64,000 nucleotides of DNA from Saccharopolyspora flava (GTDB lineage: Bacteria > Actinomycetota > Actinomycetes > Mycobacteriales > Pseudonocardiaceae): contig NZ_FOZX01000006.1 of the NCBI RefSeq assembly GCF_900116135.1, positions 248,001-312,000 of the forward strand, in the 5' to 3' direction. The first letter of the stretch is position 1. The number at the start of each line of letters is the position of its first letter. Shown here piece after piece: positions 29,188-39,790 of the stretch. The notes below the pieces were generated by a model, which saw only the letters and a program-made list of their open reading frames with translations, had not been told where the DNA came from and did no database searches. Position numbers and translations under genes: made by a program.

Positions 29188-29373
29188 TCACACGATGGGG
29201 TACACGACTGTGACGCTCGCCGCGAGCAGTCCGGCGAGGAGTCCCAAAACGATCACGAAGAGCAGCAGGCCGCCCGGTCCGAGACGCCGGTTGCGCTGCG
29301 GTGGGCCGGGCCGTCCGCTCGCCCGCGCCCGCAGCGCGGCGGACAGCGCGTCCTCGGTGTCCCGGCCCGTCAT
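29188..29373 (-). CDS. Small single-pass membrane protein
   Basis: A 61-residue protein with a polar, Arg-rich N-terminal half (SAALRARASGRPGPPQRN) and one C-terminal membrane helix (LLLFVIVLGLLAGLLAASVTVV). The ATG at 29373 has AAGG upstream. It lies 56 bp downstream of nagA in the same direction and could be co-transcribed. Codon third positions are strongly G/C as in its neighbours, so it is probably real. I do not recognise it. Confidence 0.6.
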   Translation of the reverse strand: MTGRDTEDALSAALRARASGRPGPPQRNRRLGPGGLLLFVIVLGLLAGLLAASVTVVYPIV

Positions 29374-29429
29374 GCCCCGACCTTAACCAGCCGGTCGGCC
29401 GGAACGGGGTGAATCAGCGAAAGACCAGG

Positions 29430-30605
29430 TCAGCGCGGTTCGGCGAGCCACTGGCCGTGCCGCATGACGCCCTGGACCACCAGGTCGTCGTCGAGCACGA
29501 CCAGGTCGGCGGCCGCGCCCGGCCGGATCTCGCCCACCTCGGTCAGGCCGAGCCGCCGCGCCGGGTTCGTCGAGGTGGCCGCGACCGCGGCGGGCACCGA
29601 CAGCCCGCAGTCGCGCACCAGGTTGCGGAACGCGGCGTCCATCGTGAGCGTGCTGCCGGCCAGCGACCCGTCCGCGAGCCGCGGCTCGCCGTCGACCACG
29701 GTCACCGGCAGCGCCCCCAGCTCGTAGGTGCCGTCGCCCGCGCCGGTGGCGCTGATGGCGTCGGTGACCAGGATCGTCCGGTCCCGGCCGGCGTGGGTGG
29801 CCGCGACCCGGGCGATCGTCGGGTGCAGGTGCACCAGGTCGCAGATCAGCTCGACGTCGACCCGCTCGTCGTCCAGCAGCGCCCCGACCGGACCCGGCTC
29901 GCGGTGGTGCAGCGGGCGCATGCCGTTGAACAGGTGCGTGGCCACGGTCGCTCCCGCGTCCACGGCGGCCAGGACCTGCTCGGCGACGGCGTCGGTGTGC
30001 CCGACGGCCGCGATCGCGCCGCCGTCGACCAGCTGCCGCACCGCCTCCTGGGAACCGGGCAGCTCCGGCGCGAGGGTGACCATCCGGACCGCGCCGCGCC
30101 CGGCGTCGAGCAGCTGCCGCACGTCGTCGCGCTCCGGTGCCTTCAGCGCCTCGGGCGCGTGCGCGCCGCAGCGGGCGTGCGACAGGAACGGGCCCTCCAG
30201 GTGCACCCCGGCCAGCAGCCCGTCGGCGGTGAGCTCGGTGAGCGCGCCGATCTGCTTGACCAGCTCGGGGATCGGCGCGGACACCAGGCTGGCCAGCATC
30301 GTCGTGGTGCCGTGCGCGCGGTGGTGGTGCACCGCGGTCCGCGTCTCCTCCGGTTCGAGGGAGGTGAACGAGCCGCCGCCCCCGCCGTGGCAGTGGATGT
30401 CGACGAAGCCGGGGACCAGCCAGTTCCCGGACAGCTCGATCGCCGGTCCGCGCGGGACGGTCCGATCGCCCATGGCGCCGTCCCCCACGGCGCCATCTCC
30501 CACGGCGGCGATGGTGCCTCCCGACACCCGCACCCAGCCGGGTCGTGCGACTCCGCCCGGGGTGACGACCCGCGCGCCGGTGAGGATCTGTTCGGCTGTG
30601 TTCAC
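29430..30605 (-). CDS. nagA: N-acetylglucosamine-6-phosphate deacetylase NagA
   Basis: A 391-residue amidohydrolase that removes acetate from GlcNAc-6-P in chitin and peptidoglycan recycling. Metal and active-site motifs are DIHCHGGGG, HLEGPFL, GHTDA, HLFNGM and VTDAISATG. The start is GTG at 30605 with GGAGGA upstream. Residues ~36-48 hold the low-complexity repeat GDGAVGDGAMGD, an apparent in-frame repeat expansion in the N-terminal beta domain. A DasR-type palindrome lies 30 bp upstream of the start codon, which places the gene under GlcNAc control. nagB is not in the window. Confidence 0.96.
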   Translation of the reverse strand: MNTAEQILTGARVVTPGGVARPGWVRVSGGTIAAVGDGAVGDGAMGDRTVPRGPAIELSGNWLVPGFVDIHCHGGGGGSFTSLEPEETRTAVHHHRAHGTTTMLASLVSAPIPELVKQIGALTELTADGLLAGVHLEGPFLSHARCGAHAPEALKAPERDDVRQLLDAGRGAVRMVTLAPELPGSQEAVRQLVDGGAIAAVGHTDAVAEQVLAAVDAGATVATHLFNGMRPLHHREPGPVGALLDDERVDVELICDLVHLHPTIARVAATHAGRDRTILVTDAISATGAGDGTYELGALPVTVVDGEPRLADGSLAGSTLTMDAAFRNLVRDCGLSVPAAVAATSTNPARRLGLTEVGEIRPGAAADLVVLDDDLVVQGVMRHGQWLAEPR

Positions 30606-30634
30606 GCTTCCGATCCTCCGCCAAACGCGAGCAG

Positions 30635-30646
30635 TGGTCTACACCA
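30635..30646. promoter_or_regulatory. DasR-responsive element (dre) upstream of nagA
   Basis: TGGTCTACACCA, with flanking A-rich bases, matches the 12-bp core of the dre sites recognised by the GntR-family regulator DasR, which is released by glucosamine-6-phosphate. It lies 30 bp upstream of the nagA GTG, a position suited to repression. Confidence 0.88.
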
Positions 30647-30727
30647 AAATCGGTGGTGTCCGGCTCACTCCGCCGGATGCGGGAAGCCGATGCCTGAATT
30701 GTCCGGCACGGCTCGTGCGGCGGGACG

Positions 30728-31297
30728 TCAGCCGTCGATGTGCTTCTGCAGCGCCTCCAGCGCCCGGCTCGCCGTCGACTTCACCGTGCCCTTGGAGACC
30801 CCCGTGGCCTCGGCGATCTCCGCCTCCGACAGGTTGCCGTAGTAGCGCAGCACCAGCACCTCGCGCTGCCGGCGCGGCAGCTTGCTCAGCGCGTCCACCA
30901 CGGCCTGGTGCTCGGCGGTGAGCATCGCCAGCGACTCGGCCGAGCGCGCGTTGGCCTGGTGCGGCGGCTGGTACTCGCGGGCCGTCTTGCGGCGGCGCAG
31001 CATCGACCGGGACCCGTTGACCACCGCGGTGCGCAGGTAGCCGACCGCGGCGTTGGCGTCGCGCAGGTTCGCCCAGTTCCGGTAGAGCCCGGTGAACGCC
31101 TCCTGCACCACGTCCTCGGCGCTGCTGATGTCGTCGACCAGCAGGATCGCCAGGCGGACCATGCGCATCCGCTGCTGCTTGTAGATGTCCTCCAGGGAGA
31201 GCGGCTGCTGCGTCTCGCGGTGGACGCCGTCGAGCTTGCGCAACGTGCCGAACGTCTTCTCGACGCTCCGCTCTATCCCTTCCGAATCACCGCCCAT
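30728..31297 (-). CDS. SigE-family ECF RNA polymerase sigma factor
   Basis: A 189-residue group IV sigma factor. Region 2 includes MRMVRLAILLVDDISSAEDVVQEAFTGLY split over residues ~43-75, and region 4 has LPRRQREVLVLRYYGNLSE with the HTH AEIAEATGVSKGTVKSTASRA. The N-terminal ~35 residues are an extension. The ATG at 31297 is used. No anti-sigma gene adjoins it: nagA lies downstream on the same strand and YciI is divergent. Regulation is therefore likely transcriptional or by a remote partner. It is one of two ECF sigma genes in the window (the other is at 45729). Confidence 0.92.
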   Translation of the reverse strand: MGGDSEGIERSVEKTFGTLRKLDGVHRETQQPLSLEDIYKQQRMRMVRLAILLVDDISSAEDVVQEAFTGLYRNWANLRDANAAVGYLRTAVVNGSRSMLRRRKTAREYQPPHQANARSAESLAMLTAEHQAVVDALSKLPRRQREVLVLRYYGNLSEAEIAEATGVSKGTVKSTASRALEALQKHIDG

Positions 31298-31389
31298 GAT
31301 CTAGGAACTTACCGGGCGAGGATGGGTTCGCGGGGCGGGTTCGGGATAGCGTCATCGCGATCGTTGAATTCGCCGCGATGGAGGACGAC

Positions 31390-31668
31390 ATGGCGAGGTT
31401 CGTTGTCGAGCTGGTCTACGGCCCGGACGAGGAGAAGCGGTTGGCGGTCCGGCCGGAGCACCGCGAGTACTCGCGAGGCCTGGCCGACAAGGGCGTGCTG
31501 CTGGCGGGCGGCCCCTACACCGACGGCGAGGGCGCGCAGCTCATCTACGAGGTCGCCGACGAGGCGGAGCTCAACGAGGTCCTGGCCGCCGACCCGTACA
31601 CCACGGCGGGCGTGATCGCCTCGACCACCATCCGGCAGTGGGAGGTCGTCACCGGCTCTTGGGTGTAG
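31390..31668 (+). CDS. YciI family protein
   Basis: A 92-residue protein with the ferredoxin-like YciI fold. It begins ARFVVELVYGPDEEKRL and has the conserved HREYSRGLADKGVLLAGGPYTD region, including the histidine and the Gly-Pro turn thought to form the active pocket, and a C-terminal ADPYTTAGV segment. GGAGGA lies 4 bp before ATG 31390, which is preferred to the ATG at 31378. The enzymatic activity of YciI proteins is largely unknown. It is divergent from the sigma gene. Confidence 0.88.
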   Translation: MARFVVELVYGPDEEKRLAVRPEHREYSRGLADKGVLLAGGPYTDGEGAQLIYEVADEAELNEVLAADPYTTAGVIASTTIRQWEVVTGSWV

Positions 31669-31877
31669 GCGGCGGGCGCCCCGGCGTGTGACTATGTGCA
31701 CAGGATCGTTTTCTGAATCCTTGCACCAACTTTTCAAAACAACACCGCTGGGGCACTGTGACGCGCGAAAGAGTGGTACCTGCCCCGACGCGCCGCTTCC
31801 GGCGCTCGTGGGTTCTTAGGATGCTGCGCGATTCTCGCGTCACTTCACGACCGAACTCCACCTGAGGAGGATGACCG

Positions 31878-32912
<1,035 letters not shown>

Positions 32913-32930
32913 CGTCTCGACGTCCCCGAT

Positions 32931-32959
32931 GGCCCGTCCGCCCGCTGGGTGGACGGGCC
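32931..32959 (+). terminator. Terminator of fba
   Basis: A 13-pair hairpin (GGCCCGTCCGCCC at 32931-32943 with GGGTGGACGGGCC at 32947-32959, one G-T pair, 3-nt loop), 18 bp after the fba stop codon. Confidence 0.75.
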
Positions 32960-32993
32960 GTCGTCGTCCCGGTGGTGGTGCGAGGATGGGGGC

Positions 32994-33404
32994 ATGACGA
33001 GGAATCTGTTGGAGCCGCCGGAGACGCTGCTGCCGGAGAACCCCGAGGCGCAGGGCGCCCTCGACGCCGGAACCGACCCCGCCGAGGTCGCCGCGCAGCA
33101 CCCGGCGTTCAGCGCCGCCTGGGCCGCGCTCGCCGAGAACGCCCTGAGCGCCGGCGAGAACATCGCCGCCTACGCCTACGCCCGCACCGGTTACCACCGC
33201 GGCCTGGACGCCCTGCGCCGCGCGGGCTGGAAGGGCTTCGGCCCGGTGCCGTGGCGCCACGAGCCCAACCGCGGCGTCCTCCGCTCGGTCGCGGCCCTGG
33301 CCAAGGCGGCCCGCGCCATCGGCGAGACCGATGAGTTCGACCGCTGCCGCCAGCTCCTCGAGGACAGCGACCCCGCCTCCCTCGAAGCCAACGACCTGGC
33401 CTGA
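32994..33404 (+). CDS. DUF3151 family protein
   Basis: A 136-residue protein of the actinobacterial DUF3151 family. It starts in the typical way (MTRNLLEPPETLLPEN) and has AYAYARTGYHRGLDALRRAGWKG split around residue 65-80 and PVPWRHEPNRGVLRS. It is mainly helical and cytoplasmic. The ATG at 32994 has GGATGGGGG before it, and GAGGAT at 32982 could act as a -10 for a nearly leaderless mRNA. The M. tuberculosis homologue is Rv0360c, also close to fba. Function is unknown. A 24-bp-period array follows 26 bp after the stop. Confidence 0.9.
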   Translation: MTRNLLEPPETLLPENPEAQGALDAGTDPAEVAAQHPAFSAAWAALAENALSAGENIAAYAYARTGYHRGLDALRRAGWKGFGPVPWRHEPNRGVLRSVAALAKAARAIGETDEFDRCRQLLEDSDPASLEANDLA

Positions 33405-33424
33405 CGTCCCCTACCGGACAACCC

Positions 33425-33530
33425 ACCCCGGTCAAAAACCCCGGTTTTCGTCGGGTCGAATACCGCAGTTTTTGACCGGTCGAATCCTGCGGTTTTCGAC
33501 CCGGCGAATACCGCAGGATTTGACCGGGGT
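33425..33530. repeat. 24-bp-period palindromic array, locus 3 (4 units)
   Basis: Four units of exactly 24 bp start at 33431, 33455, 33479 and 33503, with cores such as GAATACCGCAGTTTTTGACC. The array is enclosed by a perfect 12 bp inverted repeat ACCCCGGTCAAA (33425-33436) and TTTGACCGGGGT (33519-33530). It stands between two genes of the same direction, downstream of the DUF3151 gene, and ends 45 bp before the next start codon. Confidence 0.9.
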
Positions 33531-33575
33531 CGGGTCTGGTGAGTGCCCTGGTGTTCGGGGGCGGAGGATGTGTTC

Positions 33576-34664
33576 GTGGGGCGTGTGCGTGAGGAGTTGA
33601 GCCGGCGGCTCCGGCGGTTGTTGCGAACCGGGGTGCCGATCGTGCAGTGCGCGGTCGCGGCCGGAGTGGCGTGGTTCCTGGCGCGCGACCTCGTCGGGCA
33701 CGCCGCGCCGTTCTTCGCGCCCATCGCCGCGGTGATCTCGCTGGGCGTGTCGCTGGGGCAGCGGATGCGGCGGGCGCTGGAGCTCGTCGTGGGCGTGAGC
33801 ATCGGCATCGGGGTCGGCGACGTGCTGATCTCGGTGATCGGCTCCGGGCCCTGGCAGATCGCGCTGGTCGTGGCGCTGGCGATGTCCACGGCGGTGCTGC
33901 TGGACAGCGGCGGCGTGATCGTCCTGCAGGCCGCGTCGTCGTCGGTGCTGGTCGCGACGCTGCTGCCGCCCGCCACCTCGGGTGGCCTGACGCGGATGCT
34001 CGACGCCGTCGTCGGCGGGCTCGTGGGTTTCGCCGTCGCCGCGCTGCTGCCCGCCAACCCGCTGTCGGTGGCGCACCGCAACGGGCGCGTGGTGCTCGGC
34101 GAGCTGGCCGACGCGCTGCGCGGGGTCGCCAGCGCCGTCGCGCACCGGGACGTGTCGATGGCCGCCGACGTGCTCGCCCGGGCCCGCAAGAGCCACAAGT
34201 CCGTCGAGGAGCTCCGCAGCGCGTTGGAGGCCGGGGCCGAGATCGCCCGGTTCGCGCCGATCCGCTGGCGCAGGCGCGGTGACCTCGAGCGCTACGAAAC
34301 CGCGGCCACACCCGTCGACCGCGCCCTGCGCAACACCCGCGTCCTGGCCCGCCGCGCGCTGGCCGCGCTGCGCGACGGAGAACCCGTACCGCGCCCGCTG
34401 CCGGGAATGCTCGAAGAGCTCGCCGGCACCGTGGTGCTGCTGCGCGACGAGCTGGCCAGCGGCAAGGACCCGCTGCAGGCCAGGGAAGCCGCCCGCTCGG
34501 TCGCGAGGAAGTCCACGGTGGAACTGCTGGGCGAGGGCGACTTCTCGATGCAGGTCGTGGTCCTGCAGGTCCGCTCCATCGCGGTCGACCTGCTCCAGGC
34601 CTCCGGCCTCACCCGAAGCGAAGCCTCAGCGGCTCTACCGCCTCTGCACCCGGAGGAGGACTAG
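33576..34664 (+). CDS. FUSC/aromatic acid exporter-like membrane protein
   Basis: A 362-residue protein. About four to five membrane helices in residues ~20-165 (IVQCAVAAGVAWFLARDLV, then HAAPFFAPIAAVISLGVS) match the FUSC/ArAE-type N-terminal half. A long helical cytoplasmic domain follows. Half-size FUSC proteins of this sort are widespread in actinobacteria and are thought to export aromatic or organic acids. GTG at 33576 is chosen because GGAGG lies 8 bp upstream; the frame is open to 33543. Its TAG stop overlaps the TAG stop of the opposite gene through the tetranucleotide CTAG. Confidence 0.85.
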   Translation: MGRVREELSRRLRRLLRTGVPIVQCAVAAGVAWFLARDLVGHAAPFFAPIAAVISLGVSLGQRMRRALELVVGVSIGIGVGDVLISVIGSGPWQIALVVALAMSTAVLLDSGGVIVLQAASSSVLVATLLPPATSGGLTRMLDAVVGGLVGFAVAALLPANPLSVAHRNGRVVLGELADALRGVASAVAHRDVSMAADVLARARKSHKSVEELRSALEAGAEIARFAPIRWRRRGDLERYETAATPVDRALRNTRVLARRALAALRDGEPVPRPLPGMLEELAGTVVLLRDELASGKDPLQAREAARSVARKSTVELLGEGDFSMQVVVLQVRSIAVDLLQASGLTRSEASAALPPLHPEED

Positions 34665-34903
34665 GGCCGGTTCAGCACCGCTGCGAGGCAGTCGTGCAGC
34701 GGCTGGTGATCTCGCTGGTCGTGCAGGTGGCAGTCGGCGGCGGAGAGGCGGTACCACTCCTCCGCGCCGTCGTAGCGGATCCACACCGTCACGGCCCCGT
34801 CCTCGCAGGCCGTCGCCAGTTCCAGGTCGCCGGTGATCACGCCGACCTCGTCGGTCATCACCCCGCCCGGAGGCGCGGTCACCGTCGTGCGCAACTCAGC
34901 CAT
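34661..34903 (-). CDS. Small conserved hypothetical protein
   Basis: An 80-residue acidic protein with no membrane segment. It begins MAELRTTVTAPPGG and contains ATACEDGAVTVWIRYDGAEEWY and two closely spaced histidines and a cysteine near the C-terminus (DCHLHDQRDHQPLHDC). ATG at 34903 is preferred to the ATG at 34927. The pattern resembles a small beta-rich domain; I do not recognise a family. It converges on the FUSC-like gene with a 4-base overlap of the stop codons, so the two mRNAs have no separating terminator. Confidence 0.7.
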   Translation of the reverse strand: MAELRTTVTAPPGGVMTDEVGVITGDLELATACEDGAVTVWIRYDGAEEWYRLSAADCHLHDQRDHQPLHDCLAAVLNRP

Positions 34904-34930
34904 GCGCGCAGTATGCCTCTCCGACAACGG

Positions 34931-34967
34931 GAAACGGGCACCTCCACGCCCGGGAGGTGCCCGTTTC
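34931..34967 (-). terminator. Terminator of the secreted nuclease gene
   Basis: A perfect 15 bp inverted repeat (34931-34945 with 34953-34967). On the minus strand it lies directly downstream of the HNH nuclease stop at 34982 and ends in TTTC. Confidence 0.82.
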
Positions 34968-34981
34968 TCCGGTGAATCCGA

Positions 34982-35614
34982 TCAGCAGCCGTCCAGGGCG
35001 GTCTGCAGCGCGCCCTTCTCGGCTTCGGTGACGGTCAGCTGGTACTTGTGCTTGCTGCCGATCCACATCGAGGCGTAGGTGCAGTGGTAGTCGGTCGACG
35101 GCGGCATCCAGGCGTCCGGGGTCTGGTCGCCCTTCTCCTGGTTGACGTTGTCGGTGACCGCGATGAGCTGCGGTCCCTCCAGGTCGTTGGCGAAGGCCTG
35201 GCGCTGCTCCTGCGTCCACTGCGCCGCGCCGGAACGCCACGCGGCGGCCAGCGGCACCACGTGGTCGATGTCCAGGTCGGACGGCTGGGTCCAGGTCTCG
35301 CCGTCGTAGGGGCTCAGCCAGCTGCCCGAGGTCGGGTAGCAGTCGGAGCCGACCTCGACGTCGTCACCGTCGCGCTTGAGCACCGACTCGCGGGTGCTGC
35401 AGCCGTCGGATCCCTCGTTCCAGTGCGGGAACTTGTCCCGGTCGTAGCCGTCCATCGAGCCCTCGGGCGCGACGGTCAGCTCGCCGAGCTGGGTCTGGGC
35501 GGTGGCCGGGTCCGGGATGCCGGGCGGCTCGGCGCCGGCCGGCACCGCGAGCCCGAGCCCGATCAGTCCGGCCAGCGGCAGCGCGGCGAGGGTGGTGCGC
35601 AACGAACGTGTCAT
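34982..35614 (-). CDS. Secreted HNH endonuclease (DUF1524/GmrSD-C-like)
   Basis: A 210-residue exported protein. A Sec signal peptide (MTRSLRTTLAALPLAGLIGLG ending near AVPAGA) gives a mature form of about 180 residues. The nuclease core has DIDHVVPLAAAWRSG (the catalytic DH pair), NQEKGDQTPDAWMPP, and YHCTYASMWIGSKHKYQL, the pattern of the DUF1524 HNH family found in secreted actinobacterial nucleases. Cysteines are arranged to form disulfides, consistent with export. It may degrade external DNA for nutrition or in competition. ATG 35614 has GAGGAAGCC upstream. No immunity gene is evident; secretion of a DNase need not require one. Confidence 0.9.
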   Translation of the reverse strand: MTRSLRTTLAALPLAGLIGLGLAVPAGAEPPGIPDPATAQTQLGELTVAPEGSMDGYDRDKFPHWNEGSDGCSTRESVLKRDGDDVEVGSDCYPTSGSWLSPYDGETWTQPSDLDIDHVVPLAAAWRSGAAQWTQEQRQAFANDLEGPQLIAVTDNVNQEKGDQTPDAWMPPSTDYHCTYASMWIGSKHKYQLTVTEAEKGALQTALDGC

Positions 35615-35767
35615 GGCTTCCTCCGCGGTGGGCGTGCATCGCCTGCTCGGGGATGACGATTGCCCACGTGGGTGGACGATTCAATGCCGCGGAGTGACCG
35701 AGAGGTGACATGGCGTGAAGTCGCCACCGATCGAGCGAAGGAAATGTGAATTCCACACACCCGGTGA

Positions 35768-37859
<2,092 letters not shown>

Positions 37860-37866
37860 CCCTTTC

Positions 37867-37904
37867 GGTGGTGGGGAAGTTTTCATGAAAACTTCCCCAC
37901 CACC
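37867..37904. repeat. AGTTTTCATGAAAACT palindrome, copy 2 (38 bp perfect)
   Basis: A perfect 38 bp palindrome without a loop, centred at 37885/37886; its right half is TGAAAACTTCCCCACCACC. It is located 7 bp after the purA stop, between convergent genes. As RNA it would form a hairpin and may end purA transcription. It is an extended version of the sequence at 23298. Confidence 0.9.
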
Positions 37905-37921
37905 CACGGGACGTCGGATCC

Positions 37922-37976
37922 CTCGGTTCTCGACGGAGGGAGGGAAGTTTTCATGAAAACTGCGCCCTCTCGGGAA
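37922..37976. repeat. AGTTTTCATGAAAACT palindrome, copy 3 in a larger hairpin
   Basis: The core AGTTTTCATGAAAACT is at 37946-37961. It is flanked by imperfect outer arms (CTCGGTTCTCG near 37922, GGGAACCGAG ending near 37980), so the copy sits at the tip of a longer hairpin. It lies just 3' of the Na+/H+ antiporter gene, on the other strand, and about 60 bp from copy 2. Confidence 0.8.
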
Positions 37977-37983
37977 CCGAGCG

Positions 37984-39597
37984 TCAGCGGTTCCGCCAGG
38001 AGCTCTCGACCGCCGCTTCCTGAAGGTCGAGCTCGCGGAGGACGCGGCGCAGCACCTCGTCGTCGAGGTTGCCCGCGTCGCGTTCGTCCGCGATCGCCGA
38101 GCGCTGCACGTCGATGATCGTGCGGCGCAGCTCGGAGAACGTCCGGGTGGAGGTGTCGGCGCGCTCCGCCGGGGTGCGCCCGACCTGCTCGGCGGCGGCC
38201 ATGCCCTGGTGCTCGACCATGTCGCGGACGCGGGCGACCATCCGGTTCAGCGCGGAGCGCTCGCACCGAGCCTCGGCGGGCGTGAGGTCGTCCAGGTAGG
38301 CCAGGGCCGCGTTCGTGGCGATCCTGCGGGCCTCGGCCTCGGCCTGGTCGTCGAGCCGCTCCTCCTCCGGATCGGTGACACCCAGTCCGCGGATCAGCGG
38401 GGGCAGCGTGGTGCCCTGCAGCAGGATCGTCCCGACCACGACCACCGCCGCGACGAACTGGATCACCTCGCGGCCGGGCAGCGGGGCGCCGCTGTCGGTG
38501 GTGAACGGGATCGCGCCCGCCGCCGCCAGCGTCACCACGCCGCGCATCCCCGCCCAGGACAGCACCGCGGTCCGCCGCCACCGGCCACCGCGCCTGCGGC
38601 CGCTCATGATCAGGTGCGACACGCCGGGCAGGTAGTTCGAGGCGAACATCCACAGCACCCGGAACGCCATCGCCGCGGCCAGGATCAGCAGCGTCGCGAC
38701 CACGATCCCGCCCATCGGCCGGCCGGACTCCACCACGTCGCCGATCACCGACTTCAGCTGCAGGCCGATGTAGGCGAACACCAGGCTCTCCAGCAGCAGG
38801 TTGATCGCGCCCCACACGGTGTGCTCCTGCAGCCGCCCGGCGGCGCGCGCCCGCGGCAGGTTGTGGCCCACGTACAGCCCGGCGGTGACGACCGCGAGCA
38901 CGCCGGAGCCGCCCAGCTCCTCAGCGGTCAGGTAGGCGATGAACGGCACCAGCACGCCCAGCAGCGTCGCCACCTGCACGTCGGGCACGTGCTGCCGGGC
39001 CAGCTGTGCGAGCATCCCGAAACCCAGCCCGAGCACGACGCCGACGACCACCGCGAGCGCGAACACCCACAGGCCCTGGGCCAGCGTCGGGGTCGTGCCG
39101 ACGGCGGCCGTGATCGCCATCCGGTAGATCGTCAGCGCTGCCGCGTCGTTGATCAGGCTCTCGCCGCCGAGCACGGTCATCACGCCGCGCGGCAGCTTCA
39201 GCTGGCGGCCGATCGCGGCGGCCGTCACCGCGTCCGGCGGGGCGATCACCGCGCCCAGCACGATCGCCGATGCCAGCGGCAGATCCGGGATGAGCAGGAA
39301 CGCGATCCAGCCGAGCACGAACGACGTGGCGATCACCTGCAGCACGCCGTGGTGCACGATCGGGCGGATCCGCGCCCGGAAGTTGGTGAACGAGCTCTCC
39401 AGCGCGGCCGCGTACAGCAGCGGCGGCAGGACCACGGTGAGCAGCAGTTCCGGGTCGATGTGCAGCGGGTCGAGCTCGGGGACCAGGGACACGGCCATCC
39501 CGATCGCCACCAGCAGCAGCGGTGCGGCGATCTCCCGCTTCCGCGCCACCGCCGTCACCAGCAGCGCCCCGATCAGCACCAGGATCAGCTGAACCAC
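37984..39597 (-). CDS. Na+/H+ antiporter, CPA1 family
   Basis: A 537-residue cation:proton antiporter. The first ~410 residues have 11-13 membrane helices with LLTVVLPPLLYAAALESS, the ion-binding APPDAVTAAAIGR, the GGESLINDAAALTIYR motif, and SWAGMRGVVTLAAA. The last ~125 residues are a soluble helical cytoplasmic tail (EEERLDDQAEAEARRIATNA onward) that likely regulates transport by pH. It exports Na+ (or K+) in exchange for H+. GTG 39597 is the start. The adjoining array at 39710 lies upstream. The gene converges on purA. Confidence 0.94.
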   Translation of the reverse strand: MVQLILVLIGALLVTAVARKREIAAPLLLVAIGMAVSLVPELDPLHIDPELLLTVVLPPLLYAAALESSFTNFRARIRPIVHHGVLQVIATSFVLGWIAFLLIPDLPLASAIVLGAVIAPPDAVTAAAIGRQLKLPRGVMTVLGGESLINDAAALTIYRMAITAAVGTTPTLAQGLWVFALAVVVGVVLGLGFGMLAQLARQHVPDVQVATLLGVLVPFIAYLTAEELGGSGVLAVVTAGLYVGHNLPRARAAGRLQEHTVWGAINLLLESLVFAYIGLQLKSVIGDVVESGRPMGGIVVATLLILAAAMAFRVLWMFASNYLPGVSHLIMSGRRRGGRWRRTAVLSWAGMRGVVTLAAAGAIPFTTDSGAPLPGREVIQFVAAVVVVGTILLQGTTLPPLIRGLGVTDPEEERLDDQAEAEARRIATNAALAYLDDLTPAEARCERSALNRMVARVRDMVEHQGMAAAEQVGRTPAERADTSTRTFSELRRTIIDVQRSAIADERDAGNLDDEVLRRVLRELDLQEAAVESSWRNR

Positions 39598-39709
39598 CGC
39601 ACACCTCCGTCCACGATGGACACCCTAGGCGCGCACCACCACGATCACCCGAACCGACGAAACCCCCACCCCGAAAGGGGACCTCACGTTCACCCCACCC
39701 ACACCTCAA

Positions 39710-39781
39710 GTCGAATACCGCGGTTTTCGACCGGTCAAAAACCGCGGTTTTCGACGGGGCGAATACCGCGGTTTTTGACCG
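39710..39781. repeat. 24-bp-period palindromic array, locus 4 (3 units)
   Basis: Three exact 24 bp units start at 39710, 39734 and 39758, with cores AATACCGCGGTTTTCGACC, AAAAACCGCGGTTTTCGA and AATACCGCGGTTTTTGACC. Units 2 and 3 are complementary: 39733-39747 pairs with 39766-39780 over 15 bp. The array lies 10 bp downstream of the GDPD gene (minus strand) and upstream of the antiporter gene. Confidence 0.9.
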
Positions 39782-39790
39782 GTGGGCGAG

